Assembly: GCF_015706575.1 (NCBI RefSeq)
Contig: NW_024037069.1
Span: 35,733,315 to 35,797,314, forward strand
Direction: 5' to 3'
Origin: Patiria miniata
Taxonomy: Eukaryota > Echinodermata > Asteroidea > Valvatida > Asterinidae
Length of the DNA stretch: 64,000 nt
A model generated the notes under the pieces. That model was given only the letters and a program-made list of their open reading frames with translations. It did no database searches and had not been told where the DNA came from. Made by a program: the position numbers and the translations under genes. Each line of letters begins with the position of its first letter. The stretch's first letter is position 1. Positions 57,546 to 64,000 of this stretch are shown here, in pieces.

Positions 57546-60500
57546 GACGACATCAGATTATCATTGACAGTATGTCACTGTATGTGTAGTTAATTTCAGT
57601 CCGTAGGTTTATCAAACTGATCATTTGTGATGCCCAGGGAATTTACGGAAATTATTACGAGCTTGTCATTTCGAATTTTGTCGGAATGTACAAATGTTGC
57701 AGGCGTAGTATGAGGAATTCCCACTTGGATTTGTGTTGACTACATATTTAGACATAATCAATTGGTTATTATGAGTACTGTTACTTGATGCACAGAACCA
57801 GGTTGGGGTTAGTGGGATTTAAAGATAATGTTTTTGAAATTGAAAAACTCTGGCTCGTCAACTCAGGGGGTAATAAACTCCCAACGTGGTGACGACTGGC
57901 CAATCGTCTGCGGCCAATCAGCATGTCCGGCACGGACTGTGGAACGCAATCTATTTGTCAGCCCGTCGGCTAATGTATTGGCAAGTTGATGAAAACCGAC
58001 CGAAGGGGGGCTCGATAAAAAACAAAGATGTCATCGGCAGTCTGGTCCAGATAGGGATATTGGGGGGGGGGGAGAGAATGGGACAAGAGAAAACTTGTAA
58101 TTTGCCAGACGAGACATGGAAAGAGGTTGCTGACAGGGTAGGCTTGATATTTTGTGAGATGAGAGGGGGGGGGGAGGGATTCATTCCACCTTTTGTTCAG
58201 CTTTTGCTAGCATGTCACAGTTTTGGGGTATTTGTCAGAATTCACCACATTGTTTTTTTGTAAAAAGAAGTGTTCAATCCAAGAATAGGTGGTTCCAAAA
58301 ATAATTTTTGTTTAGTTTGGTTATTTTAAGTAGACTTTTTTTATTAGTAACGTACATTTTTGTTTTGTCATATCATTTCAGCCACTAATGGCAGTGAGGA
58401 ACAATACTGATTGCTAAAAAATGTTTAAAGTTGTCACCTTGAGAAATGTTTTCAATGAATGACCCACCTGGCTTACAACCCTCCTCTCCTGAATTAACTA
58501 ATTCAGTGTCCTCTATAAAATTCTTCCATACGCCCCCCCCCCCCCCCCACCAATACCGTTGGTCGTCATGACGATTTCCTCCGCCATTCATCGAGGTGCA
58601 AATCTCAGCTGCTTCTGCACACGCTCATTGCACTAATTAAATAGAGAGGCGCAGTCACCAGCGGCCCTGGGTTGGTTGCCGGGGATCTTCATGCCTCAAC
58701 GAACCTCTGTTGTTGCTATAGCAGGGAGCTGGGGGTGAGCAGGGTACCGGGATGCGACGGCCGCTATAGTGGAGATAACGCAATCCTATGACCATGTGCG
58801 CGGAGGCGGGCGCAGGATGCCAATGTTGACCTTGAGGTTGGGGCCGTATTTGCGAATTTTGTAAGAACCCTAAATTTAGCCAAAACAGGGATGCGGAAAA
58901 CTGACCAAACAAAGAGGAGTTTGGATGAAGGAAAGCTCGTCCCGTTTGCAGGCTGCATGGCTTGATCACACTCGCTGTGTTGTTTGCATGACCTTGAATT
59001 TAGCTGCATTTAAATTTACAGCTCTTGAATGAACAGAAATTGAGAGATCTTTTTTACAATCAACCAATTTATTTTAATTGTCAAAATCTTTGAAGACAAA
59101 ACACTTTCAGTTCTCTACTCTCTACCATCATGCTTGGAATGTTGATCATGTACTTGAGGAAAAGTGAAGAAATTCTGCCAGCTGGCTTAATGTATTAATA
59201 AGTAATACGTAAATAAGTTGTTGGTAGGTTTATATGTCACAGTCAGCTTTGTGCACAGATTCTGTCGTTAAAAAACAGTAATTATTTGAAGCTGAAAGAG
59301 TAGAGATGTCTGAATCAAGATGAAGGCTCATTTGCTAAGTCACACACACTGTACTTTCTGCTTAGCATTGGTGTAAAGTTGTCCTGTGCTTAACAGCAAA
59401 ATATCACTGGAGTTGTTCCCGTGTCTCAAGTTACTAACGACCTGGTGGAATTAGAGCGTTATGTGGTCTAGGTCCTCACCGGAATGATCAAAGCGAACCT
59501 GAGACTGGCCTTAAGCATTCTCCATGTTGTCACCCTTTGTGCATAACCAGCTTCAGGCTTCGCTCCATTGTCATGATCCAATTTTTTTTTCTTCAGTTAA
59601 TGCAGACAGCATCGATGTATAGGTGTGCTTGATGTGTGCTGCTTTATTCTCCCTTACATCCCCAGTGATGAGGATTCCCTATGCATGCGCACATCAAAGG
59701 AGCAAGGAGATGTAGTACACGCATTCCACGTTCTCTCTTCTCACACTGATTAGCATTCTACACTTGGCGTATATCCCTAGTCTTAGCTTTAGTAGTACCC
59801 CCCCCCCCTCGCGTCTGTAATTACAGCGCGACGTGGCCCACTTCCAACCCGAAAAGAGAGATGTCAAGTAGTTGGCGCGCTGGCCTGGAGCACACTAGAG
59901 AGGGTCTCATTGCGCGCCCATTATGTGCGGCACGTACTTGAGTGCTGGGCCAAATTGCTAGTGAAGTGGGGCCAGAATCAAGAACGAGGGAATGGTGGTT
60001 GTAGGGGGGGGATGGGTAGACTGAGACAACGACGGTGGTGTGGGGTGCATAGGGCTTGCCTTGCCTCGTAGGGCCCCGGTAAGACAACCCTTTCGTGCTG
60101 GAATGCATCCAATGCCGTTGTCAGTTCCCCACGTCATTATTATCATCGCCATCAGTGGTGGAGCAGATACAGAGATAGAGGGAGAGTTCCATCACCAAGG
60201 AAAAAAAAAGCAGTTCAACCGAGACTTGGGCTAGCGTTCCGGGACAGCGTTCTAATTTACAAGTTGATGTGCTGCATATTAGGGCCGGCGATAATCAGCG
60301 TTGAGGGTGCGACGAATACTCGCCTTTCATCCTTGGGGGCGCATTGTCTGGGCGTTCTTGAGGAGGTGCAGGCAATTAACGCGGACCTTAACAAAGACCT
60401 TGCTAACCCTCTCAATACTGAAGAGGATTGACCAGGAAAAAAATCAAAATGATCCAAAAATGAAATCTAAAAATCCACAAGGATGCTCAAGTACTCTTGC

Positions 60501-62727
60501 AGAATATTTAAAAGGACCGAATGATTGGGAATACCAAAAATGAAAAGAATAGTTAAAAGTACCAAATGATTGGGAATAACAAAAATGAAGTTATTTTTGA
60601 CGAGTTTTTTTTTTTTTCGTTTTGTTTTCTTTTCTTTTTTCATTTTTTTTTTTATGAAAGCAAGTTTTTGTTTTTAAATATTAATTTCTGTACTCATCTA
60701 ATAGGAAAAGAAACTACCGAAATCAGTCGTGTAAATTATTTGTTGAAAAGCCTTTACAATCACAAATGCTGAATATTTTGTTGGTCTTGGAAGAATGGCC
60801 ACTTGAAGCTTTTTAGGCCTAGAACAGTCTCTTTTCTTTGTTTGAAGATTACCATCAAATACAAATTTTGGACATGATTTATGATCTCAAGAGGAAACCA
60901 ATGTTGCAGATTTAAAAGCTGGATGGTTAATTATTCAGTTATTCTTACTAGCAGATTATTGCAACTTGAAAAGCAAAGCATCGCCTTTTTAAAATCAGTT
61001 CGTGAAACAAATTTCTGTCTGCACTTATCCCATTTTGATTTAATTCAAAATGCTGCAGAATAATTGAATAATTCCGTGACTGATAACCTGGCATTATCCA
61101 TTCCTTTTTGTTGCGTTCACTTTGCAGATCACTGGAAGAAAGCTTATTACTTAGAGTTCAATGACTGCTTTCCTAATAATCGGCTTTCCATGTTAGATGA
61201 ACGTCTCATAAATACCGTCCGCATTTCTTTGCATTGAGTCAATGAGTTGACTGACTTAGCATTCTGAGACATTTAATCAATCATTAAGATTTGTATGCAA
61301 TCTGATAAGAATTTCTGTTCAGTATGCAACATATGTACGAGATGCATTAAGCAATTCTCTTTCGGAATTTCTAACTCCCTTTGTGGTGATTAAGAAATGG
61401 TAATAAATGGTTAATGATATTTTTCACCTTGTGAAGTGAGATCCAGGCATAAATTGACTGAGAGTGTTTTACATTTGTAAGTGGTGCGGCAATCTTGCGT
61501 AAGTACTGATATTATTTCATTCTTCACAAAATTACAAATCTAAAAATCAATGAATCCACAATTAGTATGTTGGAAGTGTGTTACTTACAACACTTACAAC
61601 AGAATGAACTAAGTGTTGTTTGTTGAAAATATGACATTCGTTAAGATAAATCAGCTTGATTATAAATCCTACAGATCAACCCATCTGTCCCGTGCAGAGT
61701 TTAAGATTTCAATAAGTATTCTTGACAGTTTTGCTTCACATCGTGAATGTAAACATTTGTTTACTGTGTTTAAAGGTTCTTAGGTTTGTGTTGAAAACAG
61801 TCATCTTTTGATCAAAAAAATGGACAAACTTATATTTCAAAACTATTAAGAAAAGATTAAAAGATAATTTTTCAGCGCTGTTTATATGATATCTTCAGCT
61901 GTGATGATATTTTAAGACTGGTATTGGACAATCACAAAGAAAGCAATAAAATATGTAGAAAACAAGAAAGACTCACAGCAATCACAGAATTCATAACATT
62001 AATGCTATGTTAGAAGTATAAAGTGAGAGTTATTTCTCCTTACTGTGAAGATATCAACATGGCCACGTACATACGAGGACTGTTGCTCGTTGCCTACAGT
62101 CACTTGTGGAACATGTAATTGGTTGTATCCTTGGCTTCATCCCAATTTGATTATTTATCCTTTGCAAAAAGTGCAGCCATGTGATTCCAATCTCGTAGTC
62201 TGCAACGGGCCGCTCCGGTACGTATATGCATCAATGCCTTCTCTATCATTCCTCGCATATTTACATCCAAAAACACTCCGTCCTTTCTTCCCTCCCAACC
62301 GCCATTGTCACTTTGATGTGTTTACTTCGGAATTAAATGCACTCTTCCCCGTGAGAAGAAAATAACCCAATGATCTTTTTTATGTGCAGGCGATGGGGCC
62401 CAGTCAAGTGCAAGATATGCGCAGTTTAATTCGCAAATGGAATTTGTTTCCAAGGAGCTTCCCTTAACTCCATCCCTCTTCTAGCTCTTTTTTTTTTTTT
62501 TTGGTTATAAAACCTTCCCTGCTTGCTCGCTGAGCACGGTACAGCGGCCATTCGCTTTCAGGTGGCTGGTCATCGCGCCGAGGTTGCCAGGTTTGGTAAT
62601 AATCTATGTCGGAGATCGCGATGCCGTGCCTAAATGCCCCGATGTTCTGTGTCGGTCCGGCACTGGGATGACTGTCATGACCTTAGCGGCTGTACTTATC
62701 GGTATCGATTGGATGGCCCTCTGAAGA
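57546..62727. other. non-coding stretch
   Basis: No gene supported. Contents: G runs (about 58062-58071, 58165-58174), a 16-nt C run (58533-58548), a moderately GC-rich block at 58640-58830, and a GGGCCCAAT-MITE-like fragment (TTTCTGCTTAGCA...TGCTTAACAGC) at about 59354-59398. There is also a 45-bp-period duplication of ATGATTGGGAATA at 60521 and 60566, and T runs at 60608-60650. Confidence 0.5.
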
Positions 62728-62940
62728 ACAAGAAAGTAAAAAAGAAACGAGCGAGAGGAGAAGAGATTGGAAGACTAGGAAAATAAGATCAAGGTTTTCA
62801 AGAGAATAAGATAAAGAAGGAAAAGAAGAAGGAATAGAAGAAGAGAAGTAAAGAACTGCTGATGGAGATGACAGACAAGAAGGGAATCTGAGAGTCAGAA
62901 ATGAGATACATTGAAGGAAGAGGAATGAGTAAATAGGATT
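62728..62940. repeat. purine-rich (GA) tract
   Basis: About 210 bp of plus strand consists mostly of A and G in AAGAAG and GAGAAG blocks, without a strict period. It carries no useful ORF. Confidence 0.7.
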
Positions 62941-63579
62941 GACTTGTCTCTCAGAGCTGGACAGGTGCGACTCAGGATAGGATCAAGAAACTTCATCAGA
63001 CTAACAAGTCTTATTCTGTGAAAAAGAATTAATCTGCTCAAGTCCTTCTGCGTGCCTTCTTAATTACTGGTGGTGCTCTAAACACAGACAAGGAGCTAAA
63101 GTTGGCTCAGATGAGTTTTTTGGGTATAATCTTATCCACTTTTTGGAACATGTCTGCATCTTAAGGAATACTGTAAACTTCAAAGTGGCAGGTTTTTATA
63201 TGCAATTGTAGGTAATTAGAGGGAAAAGAATTTGTTTGAATCCAGGACGACTTGAAGACCAATGTTGCCTTTTGACATTTTTTGGAAATTAATTCCAAAA
63301 TGAGCTGTATGTCTATTGTTTGGAATGTTTTATTCAAATATCAGTTTTATTGTATTCACTCGTTTTGTGTGGCCGGTATTTTCATCCTGCCAACTATTAA
63401 CCACAAAATGTTAAACAAAATTGTTGGTTAATTTCTGAATTATCATTAAATCTAAAAATTAATGTGGCCTGACGTTGCGAACTTAGCAAGTTCTTCTTCA
63501 GAGGCTAAAACAGAAATGACAGAGGTACATACATTAACATGGGAGTGCACACAAACATGCAGGGATGAAAGAAGAAACA
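62941..63579. other. non-coding stretch, nothing recognised
   Basis: AT-rich with no ORF, RNA gene or element seen. Confidence 0.55.
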
Positions 63580-63790
63580 CAAAAGGAGGATTAGGTGGGA
63601 AAGGTGTGGAAAGATGCAGGGGAGGGTGGATGAGAGAACAAAGAAACAAAGGGAGATGGCAAACCACAAGGGGTCTGGTATGAACAGGGGAGGGACCAGA
63701 AAGGGGAAGGATCAAAGGTCACAGGGAGTGGGAACGGACAAAAGAGTGTGGGAGTGAGGGGGATTATGCGGGGGGGGGGGGGGGGGGGGG
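63580..63790. repeat. purine-rich tract ending in a 21-nt G run
   Basis: G/A-rich sequence on the plus strand finishes with 21 G (63770-63790) directly at the gap. The matching frames on both strands are low-complexity and not considered genes. Confidence 0.8.
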
Positions 63791-64000
63791 NNNNNNNNNN
63801 NNNNNNNNNNNNNNNNNNNNNNNNNNNNNNNNNNNNNNNNNNNNNNNNNNNNNNNNNNNNNNNNNNNNNNNNNNNNNNNNNNNNNNNNNNNNNNNNNNNN
63901 NNNNNNNNNNNNNNNNNNNNNNNNNNNNNNNNNNNNNNNNNNNNNNNNNNNNNNNNNNNNNNNNNNNNNNNNNNNNNNNNNNNNNNNNNNNNNNNNNNNN
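63791..64000. other. assembly gap (N)
   Basis: 210 unresolved bases. The gap starts inside a poly-G run, so the break was probably caused by the homopolymer. Confidence 1.

Overview
The window looks like about 64 kb of gene-poor, AT-rich nuclear DNA from a marine invertebrate, most likely a deuterostome such as an echinoderm. That placement is an inference. It rests on the repeat content (small inverted-repeat elements ending in GGGCCCAATTTCAT, tRNA-type SINE tails reading TGTGTCCTTGGGCAAG, very long dG/dC runs) and on the lack of any bacterial or viral layout. Nearly all short open frames are chance or come from homopolymers and repeats. Only one stretch outside the mobile elements reads like host coding sequence: a possible terminal exon at about 40172-40438.

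The main feature is a young, apparently whole Ty3/gypsy LTR retrotransposon at 44931-53883 on the plus strand. It has two 864-bp LTRs that differ at only about three positions by eye, a 4-bp target duplication (ATAT), and a primer-binding site matching 19 nt of the 3' end of tRNA-Leu. One 1782-residue Gag-Pol frame carries zinc knuckle, protease, reverse transcriptase, RNase H and a GPY/F integrase. Where env-bearing relatives carry an envelope gene, this element has a separate 312-codon ORF coding for a protein with two C2H2 zinc fingers. A 14-bp motif beside the 3' LTR is repeated exactly at the end of pol, so it brackets the zinc-finger module. This is the most unusual system in the window.

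The rest is a graveyard of non-autonomous DNA elements and SINE/LINE fragments. They include a 1357-bp element at 15066-16422 whose long inverted ends are built from 12-13 copies of a 16-bp unit. There are also foldback elements at 6746-6983, 18352-18478, 19183-19487, 21841-22132, 24141-24446 and 32126-32543, and two copies of a hAT-like element, one with a LINE/SINE tail nested inside it (33796-34363, 42242-42623). Other repeats are a degraded tRNA-Thr-like sequence (13642-13713), SINE remnants near 29.9 kb and 57.4 kb, a 46-bp minisatellite with seven AP-1-type TGACTCA sites (21422-21787) and a recent 483-bp tandem duplication (35077-36038). The right end runs into a 21-nt G run and then an assembly gap (63791-64000).

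Layout: 0-15 kb is non-coding with small repeats; 15-16.4 kb holds the arrayed-end transposon; 18-25 kb is rich in foldback elements and the minisatellite; 25-45 kb is non-coding with hAT-like copies, the tandem duplication and the possible exon; 45-54 kb is the LTR element; 54-64 kb is non-coding, ending in purine-rich sequence and the gap.
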